Assembly: GCA_943361925.1 (NCBI GenBank)
Contig: CALRIT020000017.1
Span: 1-64,000, forward strand
From: CAISCU01 sp943361925
GTDB lineage: Bacteria > Bacteroidota > Bacteroidia > UKL13-3
DNA: 64,000 nt
Reading direction: 5' to 3'
The notes under the pieces are model-generated. The model saw nothing but the letters and a program-made list of their open reading frames with translations, ran no database searches and was not told the origin of the DNA. Made by a program: the position numbers and the translations under genes. Shown in pieces: positions 1-8,798 of this stretch; the stretch's first letter is position 1; each line of letters starts with the position of its first letter.

Positions 1-1053
1 ACTAAGGATATTAAAATTAATGGTTTGATTAAAGGTTATGTTGCTACTTCATTGGTAAAAGTATTAGATGATACAAGAATCAACGGTGGTGGTGCTGTTA
101 CTCACTTAATTCAATATTGCGATTTAGACGGAATTGAAACCAATAACGGAACAATTGGCAATGGTGCAACTCAAGCTTGTGGTTTATATGTTGCTACTAC
201 AGCATGTAATCCTGAAGGAAACGGAACAGCTCCAAATCCTAATCCTGATACAGACGGTGATGGTGTAATTGATGCAAGCGATTGTTATCCTTCAGATCCA
301 AACAAAGCATTTTGTAATGCAGTACCAACCGGAACTTTAGCATTCGAAGACCAATGGCCATTTACAGGTGATTATGATATGAATGATGTGGTTGTAACTT
401 ATAACTATAATGTAGTTACAAATGCAGCAAACAATGTAGTAAGAGTTGAAGCAACCTATGTTTTAAGAGCAACAGGTGGTTCATTCAAAAATGGTTTTGC
501 AGTTCAATTCCCAGTAGATAGAAACAAAGTAAGTGGAGTAACTGGTGCAACATTAGAAGCCGGACAAACAAAAGCGGTATTGGTAATATTTAATGATATG
601 CACCAACAAAATTCAGCTTGGAATACAGTTCCATCTGCAACAACTTGTCCTGCAACAACATTTACAGTATCGTTTAACATAACAGATGGTCCAAGTTTAG
701 CAACATTCGGATTAGGAGCTTACAATCCGTTTATCTGGAATGGTACAGCAGGTTTTGGCAGAGGATATGAAATTCATTTACCTGGAAAACTTCCAACTGA
801 TTTAGCTAATGGTTCATTGTTTACCACTGGTAGAGATGGTTCAAACATCAGCACCGGTGATACTTATGTGTCAAACAATGGTAGATTCCCTTGGGCAATC
901 AATATTCCTGCAAGTTTCGATTATCCAAAAGAAAAAGCTGATATAAACTTAGCTTATACAAAGTTTGCAACTTGGGTTTCAAGCGGAGGAAGTTCATTTA
1001 GTAACTGGTACACAAATACCTCAGGTTACAGAAATATTGCTAATATCTATTAG
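1..1053 (+). CDS. LruC domain-containing protein, C-terminal part (5' end outside window)
   Basis: The reading frame is open from base 1. The residues coded by bases 1-24 (TKDIKING) match the equivalent place in the next gene (TKDITVNG), so the true start lies upstream of the window. Visible parts are the end of an Asn/Gly-rich N-terminal region, an acidic Ca-binding-like stretch (DTDGDGVIDASDCYP) typical of thrombospondin type-3/EF-hand-like repeats, and from about base 343 the LruC domain (DUF4842), starting at FEDQWPFTGDYDMNDVV and ending in SGYRN..NIY. LruC proteins are exported envelope proteins of unknown function in Bacteroidota and Leptospira. This is the first of three tandem copies. 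Family is clear; function is unknown. Confidence 0.9.
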   Translation, partial: TKDIKINGLIKGYVATSLVKVLDDTRINGGGAVTHLIQYCDLDGIETNNGTIGNGATQACGLYVATTACNPEGNGTAPNPNPDTDGDGVIDASDCYPSDPNKAFCNAVPTGTLAFEDQWPFTGDYDMNDVVVTYNYNVVTNAANNVVRVEATYVLRATGGSFKNGFAVQFPVDRNKVSGVTGATLEAGQTKAVLVIFNDMHQQNSAWNTVPSATTCPATTFTVSFNITDGPSLATFGLGAYNPFIWNGTAGFGRGYEIHLPGKLPTDLANGSLFTTGRDGSNISTGDTYVSNNGRFPWAINIPASFDYPKEKADINLAYTKFATWVSSGGSSFSNWYTNTSGYRNIANIY

Positions 1054-1106
1054 CAGAAGTAGGAGGGTTTAGTGATTTTTACCTTCCACTTGGTTTATCT
1101 AAAGTA

Positions 1107-1142
1107 AAAAAACTCCGGCCTTCATGGTGGTCGGAGTTTTTT
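1107..1142 (+). terminator. Rho-independent terminator after the first LruC gene
   Basis: A 10-bp stem (1111-1120 with 1129-1138, one G-T pair), 8-base loop, A-run before and T-run after. It lies 54 bases past the stop codon. Confidence 0.85.
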
Positions 1143-1267
1143 GAAATTCCTTAAGTCCGTCCCATTTTGGGATGTATTGATTTTTTTACTATTTTTATAA
1201 TTTACTGATTATAAAAGTTTTACTTTCTTTGGCATGCATTTAGTACTATCTATGCAAAACCAAGGAA

Positions 1268-3415
1268 ATGAAAAATCTAATTTATATACTATTTGCATTT
1301 TTAATACTAGCAGTTTCTTGTAAAAGAGAATTGCCTGTAGAGCCAAACGCAACAAATGTTGATGGTTCTATTAAGGTAGAAAAAATGTCAGATATTAAAG
1401 TTCCAAAAGACTTTAATTGGAGTTTGAGCAAAACTGTACAATTAGATATCATTTTAGAAGATGCAACTTTTGGTGTTTACAACCATAAAATACAAGTCTT
1501 TACTGCTGATCCTTCATTGAATACTAATCCACTTGTTAGTGGAAGTATTTCAACCATTTTGCCTTTTCAGGTTAGTTTAAGTGTATTGAGTTCATTAAGC
1601 GATTTGTATATCGTTAGAACTGCTCCTGATAATTCAAAAGTTATCGAAAAAGTAAAAATATCAACTAACAATTCCATTAAATATACCATCAAATCGGGTT
1701 TAAAAAAGACAACTAGTTTAGGTAAATCCGGCAGTCCTGATTGTAACAGCGGTTGCACGCAAACAATTTCTACAAACAATTCAAATATCACTGTAAATAC
1801 AGGGAATGTAATTTGTGTAACAGGAAATAATATCACCATTGGATTTAATGCGAATGGTGGAACAATCAGAATTTGTGGAACCAATGTAACTGTTCAAAAT
1901 GCCAATTTAAACAATGCTTCATCATTAATAGTTACTGCTACTGCAAGTGTTTCGTTTGCTAGTTTGAATTTAAATGGTACCAATACTTCCTTCAAAAATT
2001 GGGGAACTGTGAGTATGTCGAATTCATTTACTCCAGGTGGAAGTGTTACCAATGAAGGTACAATCAATGCCGGAAGCGATTATAATTTGAATTCTCAATC
2101 GAATACCACAAACAATGGAACAATAAATATTACCCAAAGCATGAATGTTAACGGAAGTTCAATTGTAACAAATAACGGTTCAATCACAGCTTCAAATAAT
2201 TTTAAAGTTAATGGTACTGCTTCGTTTATAAATAATTGCAAACTTTGGGTTAAAAAGGAGTTTCAAAACAATAGCATTTTTAAAAATTACAGCTATATAA
2301 GAGTCGACATGGAATCAAAAATCAATGGCGGTTCTGAATTGGGATTGTATAATGGAGCTATGTTTAAAACAAAAGATATTACTGTTAACGGAACAATTAA
2401 AGGATACAATTCTACATCATTAGTAAAAGTATTAAACAAAACTGTTATTAATGGTGGCGGTTTGATTACAAATGCTCTTCAGTTTTGTGATGACAATGGC
2501 ATTGAAACCAACAATGGTTCAATAAATAATGGTGCTGTTTTGGCTTGTGGAATTTATATCGCTAGTGGTGCTTGTAACCCAGAAGGAAATGGAACTCCTT
2601 CTTGCATTGATACAGATAATGATGGTGTTTGTGATGCGAATGATTGTTATCCTAATGATCCTGCAAAAGCTTATTGTAATACTGTTGCTACAAGTACTTT
2701 GGCTTTCGAAGACCAATGGCCTTATACCGGAGATTACGATATGAATGATGTGGTGATTACTTATAATTATACAGTAGTTAGCAATGAATTAAATAATGTG
2801 GTTAGGGTTGAAGCAAATTTCGTTTTAAAAGCTACAGGTGGTGCTTATAACAATGGTTTTGCAGTTCAATTTCCGGTTGAAAGAAGCAAAGTTAGTGGTG
2901 TTACAGGTGCTGTTTTAGAGGCCGGACAATCAAAAGCAGTATTGGTTCTTTTTAATGATATGCGTGCTTTGATGAATGGATGGAATACTTTTCCTAATTC
3001 AGGACAAAGTCCAAATGTAAATTTCAATATTGCTTTTAATATCACTAATGGTCCCTCTTTAAATGCTTTTGGTTTAGGCGCATATAATCCTTTTATCTGG
3101 AATGGAACTGCCGGATTTGGTAGGGGATACGAAATACATTTACCTGGTCAATTGCCTTCAGACTTAGCTAATACCGCTTTATTTGGAACAAAACAGGATG
3201 GTTCAAATCTGAATACAAATGATACTTATGTTTCAAATAACGGCAGGTATCCATGGGCAATAAACATTCCTGCAGTTTTTGATTATCCTGTTGAAAAAGC
3301 TGATATTAATACTGCTTATACAAAGTTTGCATCATGGGTTAGTTCAAATGGTACTCAGTTTAGTGATTGGTTTTTAAATCAAACAGGTTATAGAAATTCC
3401 GGTAATATTTATTAA
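1268..3415 (+). CDS. LruC domain-containing lipoprotein
   Basis: 715 residues. The signal peptide ends in a lipobox (LAVSC, Cys18) followed by KRE, so the protein is probably a lipoprotein. Residues about 30-60 carry a segment shared with the next gene (M-S/Q-D-I/L-KVP..FNWS..KT). Residues about 160-400 are very rich in Asn, Gly, Thr and Ser with regular short repeats (NNGTINI, NNGSITA), which suggests a beta-solenoid stalk. Next comes an acidic Ca-binding-like motif (DTDNDGVCDANDCYP), and from about residue 478 the LruC domain (FEDQWP...DMNDVV). Middle member of a tandem triplet, with its own terminator, so probably its own transcript. Function unknown; surface adhesin or structural role is inference. 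Confidence 0.92.
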   Translation: MKNLIYILFAFLILAVSCKRELPVEPNATNVDGSIKVEKMSDIKVPKDFNWSLSKTVQLDIILEDATFGVYNHKIQVFTADPSLNTNPLVSGSISTILPFQVSLSVLSSLSDLYIVRTAPDNSKVIEKVKISTNNSIKYTIKSGLKKTTSLGKSGSPDCNSGCTQTISTNNSNITVNTGNVICVTGNNITIGFNANGGTIRICGTNVTVQNANLNNASSLIVTATASVSFASLNLNGTNTSFKNWGTVSMSNSFTPGGSVTNEGTINAGSDYNLNSQSNTTNNGTINITQSMNVNGSSIVTNNGSITASNNFKVNGTASFINNCKLWVKKEFQNNSIFKNYSYIRVDMESKINGGSELGLYNGAMFKTKDITVNGTIKGYNSTSLVKVLNKTVINGGGLITNALQFCDDNGIETNNGSINNGAVLACGIYIASGACNPEGNGTPSCIDTDNDGVCDANDCYPNDPAKAYCNTVATSTLAFEDQWPYTGDYDMNDVVITYNYTVVSNELNNVVRVEANFVLKATGGAYNNGFAVQFPVERSKVSGVTGAVLEAGQSKAVLVLFNDMRALMNGWNTFPNSGQSPNVNFNIAFNITNGPSLNAFGLGAYNPFIWNGTAGFGRGYEIHLPGQLPSDLANTALFGTKQDGSNLNTNDTYVSNNGRYPWAINIPAVFDYPVEKADINTAYTKFASWVSSNGTQFSDWFLNQTGYRNSGNIY

Positions 3416-3436
3416 GAATCTGATAATTCTATAATG

Positions 3437-3474
3437 AAAACAGCTTCAGTTTTTCACTGAAGCTGTTTTTTTTG
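3437..3474 (+). terminator. Rho-independent terminator after the second LruC gene
   Basis: A 14-bp perfect stem (3437-3450 with 3456-3469), 5-base loop, and an uninterrupted T-run to 3473. Confidence 0.92.
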
Positions 3475-3610
3475 TATTTTCTCTTTTTGGGAATTAGTTT
3501 GTTTATGGGATAAATATTTGAGTAGGTTTTGTTTTTATTTTATTGATAATCAATGTTTTAGTTCTTTGGTATTTGATTTGTAATATGAATGTAAAATCAA
3601 AATCACAACC

Positions 3611-5626
3611 ATGAAAAATAAATTAATCATCACTTTTGTAAGTTTAGTCTTTTTAGGTTCTTGTAAAAAAGACTTAATATCAAAGTATAATGAAACTTCG
3701 GGCACAACAGATGGTTCATCTGTAGATGTATCAAGTATGCAGGATTTAAAAGTACCTGCCGGTTTTAATTGGTCAACAACTAAAACTTACAACGTAGAAA
3801 TTTCTTTGAAATCGAGTGATGATCAAGAAGCGAAAAATGTTGCTGTAAAGTTGATGAGTGATTCGTATGAAAACAAAGGAGATTTGATATTAAAAGCTGG
3901 TACTGATGAAAATGGTACTTTCAAAACACAAGTTACATTACCAGCAGGTATGAAACAGCTTGTTTTGAATTCAAGTTTTCTTGGTTTACCTAGGGATATA
4001 ATTATAGATTTAAATACAACTAATATCAAACGTCAATTTGGAGGTTCTGCTTCAGACCCTATCAATACAGTTGTTAATGTGCTTCCGGGAAGTAAAACAT
4101 TAGGTAAAGCTTCTGTAAGTAAATTCAATGTAGTTCCTTCAAGTCGCACATGGAATAGTTCGGGCGTTCCAAATTATAAAGAACCTACAAATGATGTTGT
4201 TAGTCAAACTTTATTAAATGATATCAGCAGTGCATTACCTGAATATATCGCTTTACCAAACAATTCTCCACTTTTAAATGAATCTGCTATTAGAGTTATT
4301 CGTGTAAGAGAACTTGCTGATGTTTATGTAACTTTTGTGAGCGAAGGAGCCGGTTACAGAAATACATTATTTTATTATACATATAATGAAGATGATGCTC
4401 CTTCTTCTAAAAATGATATTGATAAATACACTGTAGTTTTTCCAAATACATCTTTGAATGGTTCAGGTGGTGGTTTGAATACAGGTAATAAAGTATTCTT
4501 AGGTAGATTTCCTGCCGGTACTGTTATTGGTTATGGAATAGCTGCAAATGGTTGGGAAGGTAATAATGTAGGTTTTAATGGTGTTACCGAAGGATATTGG
4601 TTGTTGTTCGGTGACAAAAATTTAAATCCTGAATCAAATGCCAATCAAAAACAACATATGGTTTTATTAAATGATGCTGCTAATAACAGGTTTGTAATGG
4701 GTTTTGAAGATATCAGAAGAGATATGGGAGCAGATAATGATTTTAATGATGTTATTTTTTATACAACTTCAAATCCTGTAACTGCTATCGATGATGAAGA
4801 TGTAACTCCTCTTCCGGTTTGTGAAGATGAAGATAAAGACGGTGTAAAAGATAATGATGATGATTATCCTACAGATCCAAACAAAGCTTTCAATAATCCT
4901 ACAGGTACAGGTTCAATAGCTTTCGAAGACCAATGGCCATCAACAGGTGATTATGATTTGAATGATGTTGTTGTAAACTATAACTACAATGTTGTTACAA
5001 ATGCTGCTAACAAAGTTGTTAGAGTAGAAGGAAGTTTAACTTTACGTGCAACAGGTGGTTCTTTCCAAAACGGATTTGGTGTTCAATTCCCAGTTGAAAG
5101 AAGCAAAGTAAGTGGTGTAACAGGTGCTACTTTAGAAGCTGGTCAAACCAATGCAGTTTTGGTATTGTTCGAAAACATGAGAACTCAAATGACCAACTGG
5201 AATACAGTAAAACCAGGTGGAACAAGTCCGGTAGTAAATTACAATATCGCATTCAATGTAAGCAATGGTCCTAGTTTATCTACCTTCGGTTTAAGTTGTT
5301 ACAATCCATTTATCTGGAATGGCAGCATGGGTAGAGGATATGAAATTCACTTGGCTGGAAAAACTCCAACAGATTTAGCAAATGGTTCAGTATTCGGAAC
5401 AAACAGAGATGCAAGTAATATCGCAACTGGTGATACCTATGTAAGCAAAAACGGAAGATTACCTTGGGCTATCCAAACTCCAGCAAACTTTAGCTATCCA
5501 AAAGAAAAATCAGATATCAATACCGCATACAGCAAGTTCGCTAGCTGGGTAGTATCAGGCGGAACATTATTCACAGATTGGTACTCAAATACCAGTGGAT
5601 ACAGAAATGCAGAAAATATTTATTAA
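3611..5626 (+). CDS. LruC domain-containing lipoprotein with DUF4114-like domain
   Basis: 671 residues. Signal peptide with lipobox LGSC (Cys18) followed by KKD. It shares the early KVPAGFNWSTTKT segment with the second copy, but the middle differs. Instead of an Asn-rich solenoid it has an Ig-like segment and, at about residues 295-390, a DUF4114-like domain (GYWLLFGDKNLNP, then FEDIRRDMGADNDFNDVIF). An acidic Ca-binding-like stretch (DEDKDGVKDNDDDYP) precedes the LruC domain at about residues 437-671. Both the DUF4114-like and LruC parts contain a D-x-N-D-V/F core. Probably exported and membrane anchored; function unknown. Confidence 0.92.
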   Translation: MKNKLIITFVSLVFLGSCKKDLISKYNETSGTTDGSSVDVSSMQDLKVPAGFNWSTTKTYNVEISLKSSDDQEAKNVAVKLMSDSYENKGDLILKAGTDENGTFKTQVTLPAGMKQLVLNSSFLGLPRDIIIDLNTTNIKRQFGGSASDPINTVVNVLPGSKTLGKASVSKFNVVPSSRTWNSSGVPNYKEPTNDVVSQTLLNDISSALPEYIALPNNSPLLNESAIRVIRVRELADVYVTFVSEGAGYRNTLFYYTYNEDDAPSSKNDIDKYTVVFPNTSLNGSGGGLNTGNKVFLGRFPAGTVIGYGIAANGWEGNNVGFNGVTEGYWLLFGDKNLNPESNANQKQHMVLLNDAANNRFVMGFEDIRRDMGADNDFNDVIFYTTSNPVTAIDDEDVTPLPVCEDEDKDGVKDNDDDYPTDPNKAFNNPTGTGSIAFEDQWPSTGDYDLNDVVVNYNYNVVTNAANKVVRVEGSLTLRATGGSFQNGFGVQFPVERSKVSGVTGATLEAGQTNAVLVLFENMRTQMTNWNTVKPGGTSPVVNYNIAFNVSNGPSLSTFGLSCYNPFIWNGSMGRGYEIHLAGKTPTDLANGSVFGTNRDASNIATGDTYVSKNGRLPWAIQTPANFSYPKEKSDINTAYSKFASWVVSGGTLFTDWYSNTSGYRNAENIY

Positions 5627-5653
5627 TCGAAAGAAGAGATAAACCGGTAATCC

Positions 5654-5706
5654 TTTCAAACAAAAATCCCCGTGCAAAACTTGCACGGGGATTTTTGTTT
5701 GAAAGA
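5654..5706 (+). terminator. Perfect 25-bp hairpin terminator after the third LruC gene
   Basis: Bases 5654-5678 pair perfectly with 5682-5706 around a 3-base loop. The GC-rich core (CCCCGTGCAA) is flanked by A- and T-rich arms, as in a two-way terminator, and lies 27 bases after the stop codon. Confidence 0.88.
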
Positions 5707-5709
5707 CTT

Positions 5710-5843
5710 TGGCCATTGGCTTTTCGCTTTTGGCTTTCAATTTGAGTAGGTAGAACCTGTGTTAATATTAAGTAAAATTTTCAATAACGGTCAACGTAAT
5801 TTAGGCTTTTTTCCATGGCCAATAGCCAACAGCTAATGGCCAA
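5710..5843. repeat. Short intergenic inverted-repeat element (GGCCATTGGC type)
   Basis: The ends 5710-5721 and 5832-5843 are inverted copies of a 12-base sequence (11 of 12 match). The right end also folds on itself (5816-5826 with 5832-5842, one mismatch). The element fills the gap between two convergent genes and touches the stop codon of the stress-protein gene. No coding potential is seen. It may be a dispersed noncoding repeat; copy number cannot be judged from this window. Confidence 0.5.
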
Positions 5844-6722
5844 TTAAATTACAAACTCCGATTTAAATCCATCATAACTAGGATTTACACAAAATACAGG
5901 AACATTTCCTGAATCATTTACGATTTGTTGAGCATAAGTTTCAATTACGTATTCACGAATTGATTTGTCTTCTTGCTGTGTCATAATCATAATTAAATCC
6001 GCTAATTTAGTTTCTGCAAAATCAAGTGTTTTACGAGCAAAATCACTGCTGCTATCAACTACAGTTTCAGAATGACTAATTCCGTTTTCATCCAACAATA
6101 ATTGAATTTGTTTTAGGTTAGCCATTAATTTATTGTTCAAAAATTCATCACCAACATTATAAGTTAAAATGTGAATGGTTGATTTATATGATTTACCTAA
6201 ATGTATAGCCCATTTAACTTTTTGTTTTGATTCTGAAGATAAGTCTAATGGGAAAATAATGTTCTTATAAGCATTTGGATTTTTGTCAGTTTTAACAACA
6301 ATTACCGGCATTGAGCTATAGCTGATTACTCTACTTGCATTACTACCAATAATTCTTTCTGTTCCACTTGCACCATGTGTTCCCATGATGATACAATCGC
6401 AACCAAATTCTTCAGCAGTTTCGATAACTGTTCTATAAATTTTGCCTGATCTAACATCAACTTTACAAACAATTCCGTATTTGTTTTGAATTTCAGCAGA
6501 CTTTTCTTTTAAACGTCCCATTAATGCCTCTTTTGCAAGGTTTTCTTTGGTGTCGTTTTTGCTGAAACTAAAAATATTACTTAGAAAATCTTCTTCTAAA
6601 ATACTTAACAGAACTAAGTCATTGTCAAAGTGTTTGGCAATTTGTGCAGCATGTGCTAATGCGTTAAGAGAGATTTCCGAAAAATCTATCGGAACCAACA
6701 TGATGTTTTTCTTTTTTTCCAT
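5844..6722 (-). CDS. Universal stress protein with two Usp domains
   Basis: 292 residues, cytoplasmic: two UspA domains in tandem (about 1-145 and 150-280). The first carries the ATP-binding signature G114-x2-G117...G127-S (GTHGASGTERIIGSNAS). The second lacks a clear copy of it (IMIMTQQEDKS), so probably only one domain binds nucleotide. This one-functional-site layout is common in tandem Usp proteins of Bacteroidota. The start ATG follows a short A-rich leader. Divergent from the nucleoside phosphorylase gene, with a 64-base shared upstream region. A stress or redox role is inferred from the family. Confidence 0.9.
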   Translation of the reverse strand: MEKKKNIMLVPIDFSEISLNALAHAAQIAKHFDNDLVLLSILEEDFLSNIFSFSKNDTKENLAKEALMGRLKEKSAEIQNKYGIVCKVDVRSGKIYRTVIETAEEFGCDCIIMGTHGASGTERIIGSNASRVISYSSMPVIVVKTDKNPNAYKNIIFPLDLSSESKQKVKWAIHLGKSYKSTIHILTYNVGDEFLNNKLMANLKQIQLLLDENGISHSETVVDSSSDFARKTLDFAETKLADLIMIMTQQEDKSIREYVIETYAQQIVNDSGNVPVFCVNPSYDGFKSEFVI

Positions 6723-6786
6723 AAAGCTTGGTTTAATTTGATTACAAATGTAATTGAATTAATTTACAGCCTTATTCCTTTCTTTT

Positions 6787-7644
6787 ATGAATTATATAAT
6801 TCCTGAATCTGAGCTGGTTTTAAATCCTGATGGCTCAGTTTATCATTTAAATTTACTGCCTGAGGATGTGGCAGATACGGTGTTTTTGGTGGGTGATCCG
6901 GATAGGGTAAATGAGGTGTCTAGGTACTTTGATTCCATCGAATTAAAAAAACATAAAAGAGAGTTCGTTACACATACCGGATACATAGGCTCCAAGCGGC
7001 TTACAGTGCTTTCTACAGGCATTGGTACCGATAATATTGATATTGTGCTCAATGAACTCGATGCTTTAATTCATGTAAACCTAAAAACGAGAGAAATTAT
7101 TCAAAATGCACGCAAATTGAACCTCATTCGAATTGGAACTTCTGGTGCTTTGCAAAAAAATATTCCTGTTGATTCAATTTTAATATCAAAAGCGGGTTTG
7201 GGACTCGATAATTTAATGTGGTATTACAAGATAAATCCCGATAAAGATTTTAGAACTTATGGTTCAAAATTAGGACTCGATTTTGTTTGGCCTTATCAGT
7301 TTAATTGTGCTGATGAATTAGAATCGAAATTTCCTGTTGAAGTAACCAGAGGACTAACAGCAACCTGTTCCGGATTTTATGCGCCTCAAGGAAGAATGTT
7401 AAGAATGCCAATTACAGAACCCGATTTTATTGCTAAATTATCTTCTATAGATTTTGATGGTCAAAAAGTAACCAATTTTGAAATGGAAACTGCTGCCATT
7501 TTTGGCTTGTCGAAATTGTTTGGTTTTAATGCATTGGCAGTAAATGCTATTGTGGCAAACCGAATCACACATGAGTTCAGCCATGATCCGCATAAAACAA
7601 TTGATGCTACAATTAAATTAGTTCTGGAATCTGTTTGTAAATAA
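6787..7644 (+). CDS. Nucleoside phosphorylase (uridine/purine phosphorylase family)
   Basis: 285 residues, PNP_UDP_1 fold. Visible signatures are the phosphate-binding GDPDRV near residue 36, STGIGTDN near 77, RIGTSG at about 115, and NFEMETAAIF near 230, where the Met-Glu contacts ribose. The family cleaves nucleosides with phosphate to give a free base and ribose-1-phosphate for salvage. The exact base preference (uridine or purine) cannot be read with certainty; the sequence looks closest to uridine phosphorylases. Its stop codon overlaps the dprA start by one base (TAATG), so translation is probably coupled. Confidence 0.87.
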   Translation: MNYIIPESELVLNPDGSVYHLNLLPEDVADTVFLVGDPDRVNEVSRYFDSIELKKHKREFVTHTGYIGSKRLTVLSTGIGTDNIDIVLNELDALIHVNLKTREIIQNARKLNLIRIGTSGALQKNIPVDSILISKAGLGLDNLMWYYKINPDKDFRTYGSKLGLDFVWPYQFNCADELESKFPVEVTRGLTATCSGFYAPQGRMLRMPITEPDFIAKLSSIDFDGQKVTNFEMETAAIFGLSKLFGFNALAVNAIVANRITHEFSHDPHKTIDATIKLVLESVCK

Positions 7645-8756
7645 TGGCCGGTATCGAAAGTAATTTAGATGAAAAAATGCATGCACTTGCCCTGAAATTA
7701 ATTCCGGGTGTAGGTGATATTATTGCAAAATCTCTTGTATTGTTTTTTGGTTCTGCCAAAGAAGTTTTTAAAAAATCGGCAGCACAATTGGTTAAAGTGC
7801 CCGGCATTGGACCACAAACTGCAGCTGATATTATAAAAAAGAAAGATTTATCTAAAGCAGAAAGGGAATTTGAGTTTATTCAAAAGAACAATATTCATGT
7901 CTTTTATTTTTTGGATGATAACTATCCTTCACGATTAAAAGCCATTCCTGATTCACCAATTATCTTTTTTGGTGATGGAAATTTAAACCTCAATCCTGCC
8001 AGAATTTTAGCCATTGTTGGAACAAGAAAGTGCAGTGAATATGGAAAAGAATTGTGTGAAAAATTAGTTGATTCGGTTAAAGATCAATCATGTTTAATTA
8101 TAAGTGGATTGGCTTTGGGTATTGATACTGCAGCGCATAAATATGCTGTTGATTTAAATGTACCAACCATTGGTGTTTTGGGAAGTGGCTTGAAGAAATT
8201 ATATCCATATCAAAACAAAAACTTAGCTGTACAAATGAAACAGAATGGAGGATTGTTAACTGAATTTATTTCCAATACTCCTCCGGATGCTGAAAATTTT
8301 CCGAAACGAAACAGAATTGTTGCAGGCATGTGTGATGCACTTGTGGTAGTTGAAACTGCAATAAAAGGTGGAGCTAAAATCACCGCCGAAATTGCCAATT
8401 CTTATAACAAAGATGTGATGGCTTTTCCTGGCAGACCCAATGATGAATATTCATTGGGATGTAACCAATTAATTCGAGAAAATAAAGCGATTCTTATTAA
8501 TTCACCTGATGATTTACTCAAAGATTTAGGATGGAAAAGTAAAAGTTCAAAACCCATTCAACATTCGCTTTTTTTAGAATTAAATGAAGAAGAAGGTAAA
8601 ATCATAGAAGTACTTAGGCAGAAAAAATCTGTAGCTATTGATGATTTGGCTTTTGCTTTAAAAATGGACCAAAGTTATTTGAGTTTAAAACTACTAGAAT
8701 TAGAGTTTTCTGGGTTTTTAAGAGCATTGCCCGGAAAATGTTATGAATTAAGGTAA
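7644..8756 (+). CDS. dprA: DNA-processing protein DprA
   Basis: 370 residues. Order: N-terminal helix-hairpin-helix region (about 10-65, VPGIGPQTAADII); Rossmann-like DprA domain with IVGTRKCSEYG, SGLALGIDTAAH, GVLGSGLKKLYP, FPKRNRIVAGM and GGAKITAEIA; C-terminal winged helix (about 310-370). DprA binds incoming single-stranded DNA and loads RecA during natural transformation. In Bacteroidota dprA is widespread whether or not competence is known. Starts inside the stop codon of the upstream nucleoside phosphorylase (TAATG). No other competence genes are nearby. Confidence 0.95.
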   Translation: MAGIESNLDEKMHALALKLIPGVGDIIAKSLVLFFGSAKEVFKKSAAQLVKVPGIGPQTAADIIKKKDLSKAEREFEFIQKNNIHVFYFLDDNYPSRLKAIPDSPIIFFGDGNLNLNPARILAIVGTRKCSEYGKELCEKLVDSVKDQSCLIISGLALGIDTAAHKYAVDLNVPTIGVLGSGLKKLYPYQNKNLAVQMKQNGGLLTEFISNTPPDAENFPKRNRIVAGMCDALVVVETAIKGGAKITAEIANSYNKDVMAFPGRPNDEYSLGCNQLIRENKAILINSPDDLLKDLGWKSKSSKPIQHSLFLELNEEEGKIIEVLRQKKSVAIDDLAFALKMDQSYLSLKLLELEFSGFLRALPGKCYELR

Positions 8757-8798
8757 TGTTGATTAGGCTTTTTCTATTCCTTTCTCTTGATTTGCTGC

